Positions 1 to 11,821 of a stretch of DNA of 64,000 bases are shown here, piece by piece. Below the pieces are notes generated by a model. The model saw only the letters and a list, made by a program, of their open reading frames with translations, did no database searches and was not told the DNA's origin. A program made the position numbers and the translations under genes. Position 1 is the first letter of the stretch, and every line of letters starts with the position of its first letter. This DNA is from Acanthacorydalis orientalis (Eukaryota > Arthropoda > Insecta > Megaloptera > Corydalidae), in the NCBI GenBank assembly GCA_034766995.1, contig CM068313.1, forward strand, positions 54,023,775-54,087,774. The letters are read 5' to 3'.

Positions 1-1091
1 CCGATACGATAATATGATATGATCTCGTCCATTTTATCGGTACTGCCCATAAATTAATTATATTGAAGAACTAATCACAGCTACGAAATACTTATTTTTC
101 GTTTTTGCATACGGGAATATCTTATTAACCGTTAGCGGACCAATGCCGCAATATACGCGGCAGAGGACTCTTACTTATTAGGTCGAATGCCGCGTACATT
201 GCGGCAAAAAATCATTTTCATCATTGTTATTGTTATTATATTTTCGTTTAACACGTTAAGTGCTAGTTGGTTCCTTTTAGCCAAATGATTTCCATTCGTT
301 ATCTGTATTTTCACTAGAAAGAAATATTTTTTTCTTTATACTTGATATAAAAATGCTTAACGGATAATTTTTCTTCATATAAAAATTGCTCGGACCCAGC
401 GATAAGCAAACTTAAAATACTTCTGGACGGTTAAGGTTTAAAACTACAGATTTCGTGCCCGCATACGCCTACTATGATCATACGAACATGCTAAGTTTAT
501 TAGCAATATATACCATCAAATAATTAATTTATTGGATATTTTACTAAACTACCAATAAAATCTTACTTCTGACATATATATTTCTTGTATATAAAAATAA
601 AATTCAATTAACATTTAAATTACTTGAAACTTATATTGTCTGCCGTTTCTAAGTCGAAAAAACTAATAGTGACCGATTCCATGATGCACAAAGAACTGAT
701 AAACTAAATTTAAGCAGACAAAGTACCTCTAATATAATATCTCTAGCATGAATATAAACAAAACTTATACAAACATATCCTGTTACCTAAGGAATAGATT
801 AAGAGGAAATTTGTATATGGCCATGTATTTTCTGTGATCATATGATCACCCACGGTGTTAGTGTTAGCAGGATTTATTCACTTACACGATTTTTTAACAT
901 GTTATGTTCACTTTTACACGTTTTTTTTACGATTTACTTATTTTTACACGGTTAGCAGAAAATGTCAAGAAAATCATTAGTCTACTGTACGAATATTTCC
1001 AATCCTTCTTTTTTAAATTACTGTACATTATTTCACGACTTTCTTACACGATTTTTTTTGCAAAATATCACAGTGTAAAAAGAGATTCAAC
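1..1091. other. AT-rich region without recognised gene
   Basis: I see no coding frame or recognisable mobile element here. The only structured item is the GC-rich hairpin at 144-206, listed separately. Around 860-1060 the motif TTTACACG/TTACACGATTTTTT recurs several times, which suggests a short degenerate repeat. Confidence 0.5.
144..206. repeat. 19-bp GC-rich inverted repeat (hairpin)
   Basis: The arm at 144-162 (TGCCGCAATATACGCGGCA) is matched by its inverted copy at 188-206 with one mismatch and a 25-nt spacer. Each arm is itself partly palindromic (TGCCGC...GCGGCA). The arms are far richer in GC than the flanks. It could be a tiny foldback element or a cruciform. No gene adjoins it, so a terminator role is not supported. 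Confidence 0.6.
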
Positions 1092-1117
1092 TGTATATGT
1101 ATATATACACATATATG

Positions 1118-1159
<42 letters not shown>

Positions 1160-1186
1160 TGTATGTTTGTATATATATATATATAA
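1092..1186. repeat. (TA)n microsatellite with TG interruptions
   Basis: Imperfect TATATA/TATG tract. Tyr/Ile-rich reading frames on both strands here are artefacts of the repeat. Confidence 0.9.
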
Positions 1187-1479
1187 CAAACTCGACTGAC
1201 ACATAAAAATTATTTGATCATAAAAATACCTCTTTGTAAAAAAACATGAGAAACAAACGAAATTAAATCTGAAAATATTTTCTTCCATTCTTCATTGGCC
1301 GATATATTTACGGTACCATTTTCTCTATTTAACGTTTAATTGTTTAACTAAGCGTGAAATTTGTAAACACTTTTTGTATATTAGATCAGTGCAAAATCAC
1401 TGCGATTATTTTCGCAGGAAACGCTTTTATCAATTCGTTATCTATTCACCATCGTTTTATGAAATCATTTTCTAATTGC

Positions 1480-1690
1480 TGCATTTAGTTTGGTTAGTTG
1501 TTGACAGTACTTCTCCTTAGTAATCGTTTCACTCCGTTGGAGTAGTTCAAAATAAACAACACCTTTGCCATCTCACCAAACACACATCAACGCCTTCATC
1601 GGATGTAACCGAGCGCTAGCCACTGGTTATGCCCCTTCATTCGATTGTTTCCACGTTATATGAGAATTGCCTCAATTTTCTAACCGTATT
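1480..1690 (-). pseudogene. Mariner-like transposase scrap (catalytic region)
   Basis: Read on the minus strand with frame changes, this stretch gives PMKALMCVWWDGKGVVYFEL followed by LLQRSETITKEKYCQQL. That is the mariner pattern around the second catalytic region (S-V-W-W-D ... ELL ... GETI ... Y..QL). No terminal repeats were found and neither the N-terminal nor the C-terminal part is visible. Known of the family: mariner transposases are DD34D cut-and-paste enzymes. Inferred: a short, old, immobile fragment. Confidence 0.6.
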
Positions 1691-2072
1691 GTAGAGGTGT
1701 TGCGTTATATGAATGTTATCTGTATTATTAAGTGTTTAGTTTTTAATTTTTGTCGTTGTTAATTTATAATTTGTGTTCTATCAATAAAAAAGAAGGTAGT
1801 AAATGCAAAATAGGTAAATTCTAATAGGAATGTGTTGAGTTTAATAATTTTTTGGATAGGAAAAAGGAAATTTGTTAATGTTAGATGAGAAATTACTGAT
1901 AACATTAATATAAACTGAACAAAAAACCGAAGTCACTCTAATAATGTAAATTCAATATCAATGTAATTTGTAAATAGATATCTGTATAGATAATTCCGCT
2001 AATCACACATAATGTCAATGATATTAAATTTAATATTATAATTTTATAACGCGAAAGTAATTTCTGGCACGA

Positions 2073-2074
<2 letters not shown>

Positions 2075-2146
<72 letters not shown>
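2075..2146. repeat. (TA)n microsatellite
   Basis: About 72 bp of uninterrupted TA dinucleotides. Confidence 0.95.
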
Positions 2147-2149
<3 letters not shown>

Positions 2150-3090
2150 TATAAAGACACATGAATGTAAGCTTAATTTGAAGGTTTATTTAGTTCTAAT
2201 CATCTAAGCGTTCCGTATCAAATCGATAAGTCGAAAACGATTAATGTAGCCTTCAGTTAAATGACTCTACAGCACGGAAGATGTCATCGTCAAAGTATCT
2301 AGATAGAGAAACAGTCTTCACTAAATACAATTTTCTTCTATATATGTTTTCTAAATAAGAAATCTCACGCGACAGTTCTTATTTATATTTTGTTCGATTT
2401 ATATTCTTAATTTCGCACTAACTATTTTGAATATTACTATTAAATTTCATTGTGGTATTTTTATAAATTTATTTTTAATCTGAATTCCATTCATTATCTT
2501 ATTAATATTTATCTTTAATGGAACTTTTACCAGAAAGATACCAATAGAATATTGATTTAAATTAAAAATAGCTACACATATTTTGTAATTTATTTCGTTT
2601 CGGTATACTTGAATTTTATGTCCTTGAGGTCACTATTTTTTGTTTTTGTTTTTCTATTATGAGTTCTGACTTCTTATATCTTTAGATTGATACTGTATCC
2701 ATCTGAAAATGTCAAAGGATCTACCGTAACGACCCTGTATTCTCCGGATTTTTATTAATTAAAATTTCAATTCAATTTTACTTGGTAATATAGGTAAATG
2801 AACAAAACCAATGTGTTATTGCGTTGAACTAATAGATTGTATTCATATATAAAATAGAAACAGTACACAAATTTTAATTTTATTTAATGTACAGAACGGG
2901 AAATAATAACACAGAATTAGAGATTAACGATACAGATTTTGTACAATTACAGATTTAGGTTAGTTTGTTGACATTTTCAAGGTGCAGTTAAAGAATTAGT
3001 GCAATAAGAGCGAACAGAGGAGTGAGAGAGAGAGATCCGAGATCCAATCTATTGATTGTATAGTCTTTTGGTATATACATTCCTTAACTA

Positions 3091-3127
3091 GAAAAATGTA
3101 TTGGCTGAATTAGCCAATACATTTTTC
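3091..3127. repeat. Perfect 16-bp inverted repeat, 5-nt loop
   Basis: GAAAAATGTATTGGCT is followed after five bases by its exact reverse complement. A perfect stem in rapidly decaying DNA implies a recent origin. See findings for similar cases. Confidence 0.85.
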
Positions 3128-3262
3128 GATTGTGCTTTAGCTCAATTGTTAGCAAATGAGACACCCATCTTGTCAATAACTTTTTCATATCTATTCTTAG
3201 GTTAGAATATGAACTTGTTTTTCATCTGATATTGCAGTTTCAGCAATTACACACATATTTAA

Positions 3263-3466
3263 CACTAGAACTACTGACAGTTAAGATCTTCTGTAGAAAA
3301 ACGTGGACGTATTTTGTTATCCGGTATATCAGCATTAAAAGATATTCATCTTTTAATGCTGAAATAACATGAAACTTTATGTTCAAATTTTCAAAACCAT
3401 AACTTTTAATCTAATTGGCGGATTTTAACAGATAGAGCTTTTTTTGATTCATAAGTTCTTTAGCTG
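3263..3466. repeat. piggyBac-type end plus dispersed repeat segment, TTAA on both sides
   Basis: It starts with CACTAGAACTACTGACAG right after TTAA (3259-3262), nearly the same terminus as the neighbouring element at 3471. It stops at the next TTAA (3467-3470). The inside holds a perfect hairpin (3329-3362) and a segment containing CATAACTTTTAATCTAATT that recurs at about 42840-42910. The two ends do not match each other, so this is a piece rather than a complete element. Confidence 0.5.
3329..3362. repeat. Perfect 15-bp inverted repeat, 4-nt loop
   Basis: TCAGCATTAAAAGAT, loop ATTC, then the exact reverse complement. It lies inside the piggyBac-end fragment. Confidence 0.85.
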
Positions 3467-3470
3467 TTAA

Positions 3471-5141
3471 CACTAGAACTACCGAGAGTTAAGACGAAGC
3501 TATTTCTACCAAAACCAGTAAAAATGACTGGTCTTTAAAAAATTCGAAATAATAGAATACTTATATATTTATTGACTTATTAGTATCTTACAAAAGGAAT
3601 TTCATGTCATGTAGTACATTTTTGGTATTTCATATTAACCCATTTGAGACTATGTTCCTTAAATGAGGATTGGAACATTTTATCACTTAAACATCAATAA
3701 GAATAATAAGTATAATAAAGAATAAATGTTTTGGTAAGAAAAAGTAAAATAAATTTTCATTTCAAAGTTAAGTTAATCTTATAGTATAAAGTACATTATT
3801 AGGTATAAAAAGTTATAATTTGTCGCATTTATTAAAAACGTAGTTTTTGTCTTGAGTGCATTTTCCGCATAGATATATATATATATTTTACAGATATTAC
3901 AAATGGTGATAGTGTTTTTATTATTACGGTACTCTATTTGACACTATTTGCGTGAACAAATGAGTTCTTTGAAGTTGTTTGTATATTAACTTTTCGTGAT
4001 TCCATCCCTGATTTTACATCTTCAATGGCATTTCCAGTGGCACGTTCGTCTGCTAGTTGAAATATAAATTAACCTTTCATAATATTTTTTTGGCATATAC
4101 TGTTGGACCGGCTACGTCTTTGAAAATATTATGAAGTGGTAATCTTCCAGGACTAGACCCCTCTTGTATTTTTTCCCAACTGGTTCTGTCTGCAGCAATT
4201 TCATTTTGATGATCTTGTAGTATACTTTCATTTTCATCTTCCGAACTTGAAAGCGCTCGAGCACATCTTGTTTTACGTAAATTTAAAATATTTTCAAATT
4301 TACGTTTACTTTCTGAGGACTCCTGAGCATTGTCTTCATCTAAAAACTCACTACCACTATTCTCATTATCAAAAAGTTCATTGTGAATACCGCATAGTTC
4401 ATTTTCAATTTCTTCTGGTTCATTTTCACTGTCATAGAGTTTATCATCCTCAATATCAGAACATTCCATTGGTATATCGTACAGTTTTTCCAATAATTCA
4501 GAGATTTTCAATCGTTTTGCCATTTTTAGGACTTATAAAAGTATAATAAAACTAGTGATTACATAAAAAGTATATTTGTATTCATTTTTCTCACCTCACA
4601 CTAATTGAAATAATATGTCGTTTTTTATAATTTATATAATTATGTTTTTATTATTTATTATATTATATGAGTGCAACATTCAACAAAAACTTCAATACAC
4701 ATTCTACATCTCCAGATCTAAATGAACGACTAAATATATATTCGAATGAATGCATTAGTTTTACATTACCATCATGATCGATCCGGAATTTTCCTAATAA
4801 TTTTCACCATCATACTGAATGATACGCAGTAAAAATATTAAGAACGTGTAAGAAGTTTTACAAAACAAATAAACTGGTTGATTCGTGATCGGTAAACAGA
4901 TTGTAGGACACTTTTACACTTTCAAAGGAAGCAGTCATTTTGACTGGTACTGGTATAAGTGGGTATGATAAAAAATTATTTTGATTTTGAATAAAAAAAT
5001 AAAAATAAAATTCATTATACTATTTTCTTAGTTATCGCTGCAAAATTAATGACATCGTTGCAAAAAAAAAGTAACATGAAGTAGGAATTTTAAAATAAAA
5101 TTGTATAACCAGTCATTTTGATTAGTGTGCTAGTTCTAATG
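3471..5141 (-). mobile_element. piggyBac-like element, degenerate (P1)
   Basis: A 1.67-kb unit flanked by TTAA at 3467-3470 and 5142-5145, the piggyBac target duplication. The termini match: CACTAGAACTACC on the left, and CATTAGAACTAGC when the right end is reversed. Both ends also carry a subterminal AAATGACTGGT motif. Inside, only the N-terminal part of the transposase stays open (4077-4523, minus). The rest is too short for a whole transposase, so the element is internally deleted and immobile. Two TTAA boundaries plus matching termini make the superfamily call strong. Confidence 0.85.
4077..4523 (-). pseudogene. piggyBac transposase N-terminal fragment (148 aa)
   Basis: This is the longest open frame of element P1. 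The first ~85 residues are very acidic (runs of Glu and Asp), as in piggyBac/PGBD N-termini. Residues ~115-146 contain W-x-x-I followed by GRLPLHNIFKDVAGPTVYAK, the family signature G-R-x-P-x-H-N-I-F-K ... G-P-T-x-Y-A-K. A full transposase is ~550-600 aa, so the catalytic Asp domain and the C-terminal Cys-rich domain are missing. The frame closes right after the signature. The start Met is followed by AKRLKISELL, a plausible natural start. It is not expected to be catalytic. Whether it is transcribed cannot be told from the sequence. Confidence 0.8.
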
Positions 5142-5145
5142 TTAA

Positions 5146-5290
5146 TCGGCTATCCTTTGAAACAAAATCGTACACTTTATTGATGATTTCCGATATGGTT
5201 GCACTTTTTGAGCGCCCACTAGGGGGATTAACTTCCATACTTGTATGACCACATTTAAATTCTGTATCTCATTTATAAATAAAGATGCTC
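5146..5290 (-). pseudogene. Mariner transposase N-terminal scrap
   Basis: The minus-strand reading gives TEFKCGHTSMEVNPPSGRSK followed by SATISEIINKVYDFV. This matches the linker between the two helix-turn-helix motifs in mellifera/SETMAR-like mariners (E-F-K-x-G-R-x-S ... P-x-S-G-R-P ... A-T). It directly abuts the right TTAA of piggyBac P1. No terminal repeat was seen. Confidence 0.6.
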
Positions 5291-5745
5291 TATCACCCAA
5301 TAAATTTTTGTCTCGTTAAAAATATTGATAATATTATAAAGTTTTTTAACATAAAACTTCATCACTGCATGATGTTTAATTTTATTTATTCTAAAAAATA
5401 TACTGAGATGACTTTATTTAACACTTTCAATGCTAACCCGTTTTTGAACAAGCATCATTACCAGGCCACGTGTACCAATAGTGGTATACGGTGTACAGTT
5501 TGGTAAATATGTAAAAATTATATATTTTTAACTTTTTGTGAGCTGGAAATTTATTTATTAGCAGAGTAAATTTTGAAACTATAAAATACACTATATACTA
5601 AACAAATAAAATTATTCATATTTATAACAACAATTCATTCCTTGACTTTATCTATCAATGACAAAAATATATCTTGGCCTGAAAATCAGGTTCAGGAATG
5701 TACCGAAAATGGTGCACGCGGGACGGAATATGTTTTAAACATCCG

Positions 5746-5746
<1 letters not shown>

Positions 5747-5798
<52 letters not shown>

Positions 5799-5818
5799 AT
5801 AATATATATATATATATC
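5747..5818. repeat. (TA)n-(GT)n compound microsatellite
   Basis: TATATA tract, then about 10 GT units, then TA again. Confidence 0.9.
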
Positions 5819-6166
5819 AAAGTATTCAACAGATCGACTTGATATTAGACAGTGTTTCAAAAAAAATTGTGTGTTAACACAATGCTGCAAAAATTGAAAC
5901 ACAGCACCAACATAACTTTTACATTCACCAACTAGCGAACTTTTCTCTTTTTCCTCTTATATATATATATATATATGTGTGCGTACACTCGCAGTCATTG
6001 AAAGTAGTTCACCCTTAATATTATGGTTTTAAATCGTTAAAAAAAATGGATTACCGGGATTTTTTTACTATCGCCCTGTTAAATACGGATGTTCTTCACA
6101 GAAATGATTCAGTTAGGTTTGAAATTTCAAAGTGGAAGGTGTGGTTGAAGCTCTTATAAAATAACC

Positions 6167-7250
6167 ATGTCAAAATACGGTCATATATCCCCGAAGAAAA
6201 AAATACCAATCATTAATTTAGTGAGTGTCGGACTGTCAACATATAATATTTTTAAAAGAACTGGATTTTCTCAGATTTCAATGACAAGAATTTTGGAAAA
6301 AAGAGAGAATTATGTACAGCAGATTGAAATAAATGATCTGGTTAAGTTAAAAGGCGCACCGAGAGAAAAGATCGTTTGTTAATTCGTCTATTATTATTAG
6401 ATCGATTTAAAATAACTACAGAAATAACAGCAGAACTATTCAATCAATTTTCAGTAAATATAAATGTTGAAAATGTTAGGAAGCAAATGAGAGAGAATGG
6501 ATTACATGCACAAAGGCTAACAAAGAAATCATTTCTAACAGCTAAAATGAAAAAAGGTCGCTTAAACTGAGCAACTACCCATGAAAGTTGGATATCATTG
6601 GATTACCGAAAAGTCATATTTTCTGATGAATCAAAAATTAACTTCTTTTACTTTGACGGTTTTCAGTACGTGCGAAGACGAAGTGGAGAACATTTTATGG
6701 AAAAATGCACCCAGAAAACTAAGTTACCCTCGAAGCCAAATGATTTGGGAATGTTCTTCTCATTAGAGTGTCAATCAATTGGTGTTCCTGAATGGCTTTA
6801 TTAATAGAAAAGAATATAAAAAATTCGAAATAATAGTTTTTTACCTTCGATATATAATCATGATTCACATTGCGACTCCATAATCTTTCAACATGATTTT
6901 GCAATATCCCATGAATCATATAAGATAAATTTTAGTTTCTAATTATAATTTCGTTTATTGTGAATAAGATTTTGTATAAAAAAATAGTGTTCCTGTTAAT
7001 TTGCCATAGATAACGAATTACTTACAAAAACTTGTAGATACAACAGTTCCATGGTTAGGAACAGTCCTTATTTCAACCCAATAGAAAATATTTAGAGTAT
7101 AATAAAATATAATAATGAAGAATAAGTAAAAGGAACATAAGTACAATAAACAAAGTGAGGTCAGAGTTAGAGAAAAAGTGGAATAAAGGATTGACGAAGA
7201 ATTTTATCGAAATATCAGTGAATTCCATGCCGTAACGGATAAAAGCTGTA
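6167..7250 (+). pseudogene. Tc1-family transposase pseudogene (DDE)
   Basis: The start is at the ATG at 6167 (MSKYGHISPKKK...). This first frame has a helix-turn-helix-like segment (SVGLSTYNIFKRTGFSQIS). After a frame break, 6376-6570 gives the second DNA-binding half (N-V-R-K-Q-M-R-E-N-G-L-H-A). At 6598-6660 DYRKVIFSDESKINFFYFDG carries the first catalytic Asp in the family context F-S-D-E-S. Near 7060-7092 NSPYFNPIENI is the S-P-D-x-N-P-I-E motif, with Tyr-Phe replacing the usual Asp-Leu, so a catalytic residue is lost. A second catalytic Asp is not clearly readable. No activity is expected. Confidence 0.8.
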
Positions 7251-7305
7251 ATGAAATCAAAAGTAGGATCGATTAAATATTAATTTTATATACCAATTAA
7301 ATCTT

Positions 7306-7309
<4 letters not shown>

Positions 7310-7354
<45 letters not shown>
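7310..7354. repeat. (TA)n microsatellite inside the Tc1 element
   Basis: TA tract between the transposase 3' end and the right TIR. Confidence 0.9.
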
Positions 7355-7356
<2 letters not shown>

Positions 7357-7618
7357 AATAAAATTAAAAATTTCGTTTGAATATTGTTTTTATTAAAAAA
7401 AATGAATCATTGATTACAAAACTGATCATATAAATTCTTCTTATGTTAAAATCTCCTAAAACATATTCTTTGCATCATTTATTACATTATCAATGACTAA
7501 GTCAACCAACCATATCAAATTTCAGACCATTAATTGTATCTAGTCCTTGAATTATAAGAATTACAATCTTTATAATAAAATTAAATTTTTTTTGGAGTGA
7601 ACCACTCTGTGACCGTTA

Positions 7619-7621
<3 letters not shown>

Positions 7622-7672
<51 letters not shown>
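7622..7672. repeat. (TA)n microsatellite abutting the Tc1 right TIR
   Basis: 51 bp of TA beginning at the last base of the element. Confidence 0.9.
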
Positions 7673-7677
<5 letters not shown>

Positions 7678-7679
7678 CT

Positions 7680-9420
7680 ATTCGTGTGGAATATATTCTT
7701 ATTTATAAAACTTATTTCATAATTCCCAAAAATAATAAAATAAGATTTTCATTATTCTTGTATAAAAAAATCCACATGAGAAATCATAAGAATAATGTTT
7801 TATATTTTTAGAGTATTTAAAACATTGTTTCTTAGAAATTTTAATCATTATCTGATTCGGATATTATTTTTACTTTAAAAAATATGACCAATTCAACATG
7901 ACGAAATTTATCTCCAAACATAGATCTCCTCCGCATTTATTTTAAAATAGTTCTCTCTGTAATCTTTTCCTACACCTTTTCAAACAATCGTGTTGTCTTC
8001 TAAATTTAGACTTATTTATGTAAATTTTTCTATAATTATCTAATAAATTACATTATTCAAATTTGATGTCTTTTAATATCTCCATAATTGGTTGTTTTTA
8101 CCCCATATGCAGTGACAAGTTGTACGTTGTTGCTAAATAAGCTATTTTTCAAGCTACTTTTTATTAAGTTTCACTGAAAATAAACATCTAAACTATCTGA
8201 ATAATAATTTAATTATTATATTTATCATCTATATGTCTAATTTGATATATAGACTCGAGAAAAGTGTTTGTGATTTCATTTAATATTAAAGTTAATATTG
8301 TGAATAGTTTTATTTTGGAATGTGTGAATTGGAAATACTTTTTACTATATTTCTACTGTACAAAATAATTATATAGAAGAGAAATACAATATTTGTAGAC
8401 AAGTGAAAATTCTTTTAATTATATCATTAAGGTAGAATTATCCATAAAAATAGAATTCTATAATTTAGACTGTTAGTGTGTTAATTTGACGACTGATGTT
8501 AAATAATTAGTGGATTAATTCGGTGCTTTTTTTATTAAAAATGAATGTTTACGGAAAAATAAAATACATTTCAATCCTGAAAATATCCGTCATTATTTTG
8601 TATAACTCGCCTTCATTTGACGGGTAACTGGAAAATCCCTTGTCGCAAAGAATAAGGCGGCTTTGAGTCTAATAAGTTGTAATGCATTTCAATATTGTAT
8701 GTGGGATGTCAATGACTTTGATGATGAGCCAAAAGGATTATTAATCATGTAATAGTAATGTTCGAAATATTTGCATTGATGCATGTCCATTGTAGAAGTA
8801 AATATTTTAACTGAACTGACTGATTAAATTTACAGTTACTAATTCGATTATTTTATTCATTTAAACTATTTAATTAATTTTAAAAAGATGTTTCTAAATT
8901 TAATTATTTATTTTTGAGCACTTTAACGATACTTAATTAACGATAATAATTTTTGTGAAATACTCAACGCACAAATTTCCTTTTTTTCTTTGAAATATTT
9001 CTCCAAATTGAAACAACTGTCTCTTTTAATTCTATAATATTGTTGACGTTCGAATTTTCCTTATTTTACATCTCTCTGAGAAATATTGAGCACAAATTTT
9101 CCATCGAATTTAAATCCAAAGTCAATGATAGCTATTTAAGTGTTAGAATATTAAAACTTCTGGGCTAATTAGTGTTGGTTACGGCTCTATTCTCAAACTC
9201 ATTATTCGGTCGCAAATCATTTTTTTTTGTTTTCCACCAGTGTTATAAATAGTAAAATATGGTTATTATAGATTTTTTTGTATCCAAAAGCATTTATTCT
9301 TCTATTTACTAAGGCTATTTCAGTTGTCATATTGTTCTTGTAGCCAGTCTATACCTATTTCTCAGCTATCTACTGATGCTATTTTGGACAAAAATTTACA
9401 ATTTCGGCCTAAATTATACA
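7680..9420. other. Unassigned AT-rich stretch
   Basis: No ORF of interest, no transposon signature and no internal repeat recognised by eye. A slightly GC-richer patch at about 8600-8720 shows nothing identifiable. Confidence 0.4.
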
Positions 9421-9424
9421 AATA

Positions 9425-9992
9425 TTAGGATGGTAGAAAAATAATTGTGGCTTATGACCTTCAAATTTATATACATTTTTCTTTGTTTGATTTTCTTAGC
9501 TTTTACAAGTGGCCCAAAGCTGTTGGATAACATCTCACTTTTGTGCAAGCTCTCGAAATGTTGTGCTTAGTTCTGATTTAACTAACACCTTCAATTGATC
9601 GTTATGAACTGAAGAAGAACCCCCCGTCGTTCTTCATCTTCATGGCTCTCGTCCCAAGTACGAAATTTTTAGAACCAAAATTGCACCGTACGTTCCTTAA
9701 CAACATCCACACCAAAAGCATCGTTCAGTTTACGAGCAGTTTCGACTGCTTTATCACCCATTTAGAACGCATATAAAAATTTAGTCCTATTTGCTACTTT
9801 TTCATCTTAATTCAATATCCCAGTTTGAAATAAAATTAGTAATAAAATCAAAGTCGATGTTCACAAAATACAGACCGAAAAATATACTTTTAAATGATAT
9901 TAACATGAACACGATTAAATGACACTTTTATTGAAAGAAATACAGCTAGGATTCAAAAAATAAAAATCACAATAATTTTCCTACCAACTTAA
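9425..9992 (-). mobile_element. Mariner MITE family A, complete copy A1 (568 bp)
   Basis: Flanked by TA on both sides. Left end TTAGGATGGTAGAAAAATAA; the right end reversed reads TTAAGTTGGTAGGAAAATTA. The minus strand encodes a decayed version of only the N-terminal DNA-binding half of a mariner transposase (F-G-x-x-x-V-x-x-R-T-V ... D-E-S-L-E-D-E ... D-N-D-Q-L). It then runs straight to the far TIR after the V-L-D-H-L-K region. The catalytic DD34D domain is missing as a block. The same architecture recurs in copies A3 and A6, so it is a family and not one accident. Confidence 0.85.
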
Positions 9993-9994
9993 TA

Positions 9995-10221
9995 TTTACA
10001 TAACAGTATATGAATTCTTTATGATACTAGGAACGCAAACAATATGTAAATAGCATTAATCAAGTGTTTGTTTTTAATACTTATTTAGTTAGAATTATTA
10101 CATAGCATATAGATTTCACATAGTTTAATACTTAGCTGATTAACATTTACAGTAGATTCACAAAAAAAAATATTTTTTAGACAGCTAGTGTGATTTTAAC
10201 AGTGAACAGCAAATTTTCTAT

Positions 10222-10266
<45 letters not shown>

Positions 10267-11260
10267 TCCTCTTCGTATCTTTACATTAAATATGTTAGTC
10301 ATCTGAACCTAAATCTAAATTTCAATCACCGCACCACTTTTGTACCTTAAATAAATTACTTTAAAAATTTTACCTATGCATAGTATATTTTTGTAAAACA
10401 CTTATTATTGATTGGCTTTATAGAAAAAATGTATACTATTTTGAATGTGTTTGTGCTAAGAAGGTATTTGTGGACACAATGCTGTTTCATAATAAAGTTT
10501 CAAGAGCATTTTAAGCTTCTTATCTTATGTTATTTCAATAAATCACTTGTAAATTAGGTTGGATGTTATAGATGAACGATGATTGAATTAATTAATCACA
10601 AAGATCAATTTTTTTATAATATTATATAGTATAATTACTATAACAAATGTGTGATTGATACTCAGGCATAAACCATCAGTCAACTTATATTTTTACAAAA
10701 ACCAAACAACAGCAGGTGATTTATAAGTGATATTTTTCATCATTGATGTTCCCTATTTTCTTTAGAATATTGCCTTACATGCGGACATCTGATTATATTC
10801 AATTTAGAAATTTGTTGAACTGCAGTAATTTGTCTTGTTGAACGTGAGAGTAGCACAAATGCACTAATCCGTGCATTAGAGACATGTGAAGAAGACAACT
10901 TATATTATCAAAGTGAATATTTGAAGTCACTGGTTTCAAATTTAGAAATCAATAGTTCTTAATGAATGCATCCAGTTGGACTGGAATAAGGTCGTTATTT
11001 TGCTCGGAACACTCTATCCTAATAACCTCCCATACTTTTAACATACATTAAATTTTTTAATTAGTAAAGTGTTAGTCTTTCACTACGTACCCGACACTTG
11101 GAAGGAATTTTATGGCATCCTCTACGGAACAATAGTAACCGGTTTATTTCACGTGGCAATAATTATAGTATTTACAATATATTAGAAAAAAATAATCTGC
11201 AATTAGATAGACACACAGTTTATTTCTCTTCTTATAAACTTTTTATAATAATTATTATAA
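9995..11260. other. Unassigned region with one short coding-like segment
   Basis: AT-rich, containing the (TA)n tract at 10224-10261. The segment 10819-10962 (+) is open for 47 codons and reads like protein (…ERESTNALIRALETCEED…, ending at TAA 10960). It lacks a start codon, and I could not assign it to a family. See findings. Confidence 0.35.
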
Positions 11261-11263
11261 ACG

Positions 11264-11640
11264 TTAGGTTGATAGAAAAATAAATACAACTTATGACCAT
11301 CAAATTCATGTACATTTTTTAATTTAACTGGTTTTAAGTGGTCCAGAACTGTTGGATGATTAACGGTTAATTTTGTGCAAGCTCTCGAATTGTTGTGCGT
11401 TGTCCTGATTCAACTAACACACTGAAAAAGTATGCCTACGACCTTCTTCACCTTTAAGACTCGTCCCAATCACGAATTTTTTGGAAGCACTATTGCACTG
11501 TACGTTCCTTAACGGTACCCGCACCAAAAGAATCTATTCGTTTACGAGCATTTTTTGTTCCTCTACCACCCATTCTGAACTCTTACAAAAAAATGCTCTT
11601 ATTTATTAGTGAAATAAATATTTGTTAGACCCATTTCTAA
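11264..11640 (-). mobile_element. Mariner MITE family A, truncated copy A2
   Basis: The left end TTAGGTTGATAGAAAAATAA is present, followed by the same minus-strand transposase N-terminal segment as A1 and A3. The sequence loses similarity before the right TIR, so this copy lacks one end. Confidence 0.75.
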
Positions 11641-11821
11641 CATGTTAATTTAAACATATAAAAAAGTATATTCTCGACGTTACAATTGAAATGTTAGTCA
11701 CATATTCATTCCAATAATTCATTGGATATTTTAATATATTTTAGAGTTTTTTCCATTTTTTACATTTGCTTAATTAGAAAAAAACATTCTATAATTTAGA
11801 AATTTGTCCTATTGAAAACTA

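Larger units (their letters stand above)
1700..3255. other. Unassigned AT-rich stretch
   Basis: No gene or transposon ends recognised. It contains the (TA)n tract at 2075-2146 and a perfect hairpin at 3091-3127, both listed separately. Confidence 0.4.
5977..7621 (+). mobile_element. Tc1-like transposon, dead, with degenerate TIRs
   Basis: About 1.65 kb, the usual Tc1 length, with (TA)n directly outside both ends (Tc1 inserts at TA). The left end contains AGTCATTGAAAGTAGTTCAC (5993-6012). The right end, reversed, reads GTCACAGAGTGGTTCACTCC, a recognisable but diverged inverted copy. The transposase lies on the plus strand in pieces: DNA-binding region 6167-6570, first catalytic block 6598-6804, third block near 7060-7092. 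Multiple frameshifts and stops show it is inactive. Confidence 0.85.

Noticed and set aside
4247..4546. 99-codon plus frame
   Set aside because: Antisense of the piggyBac N-terminal frame, which has the clear family signature.
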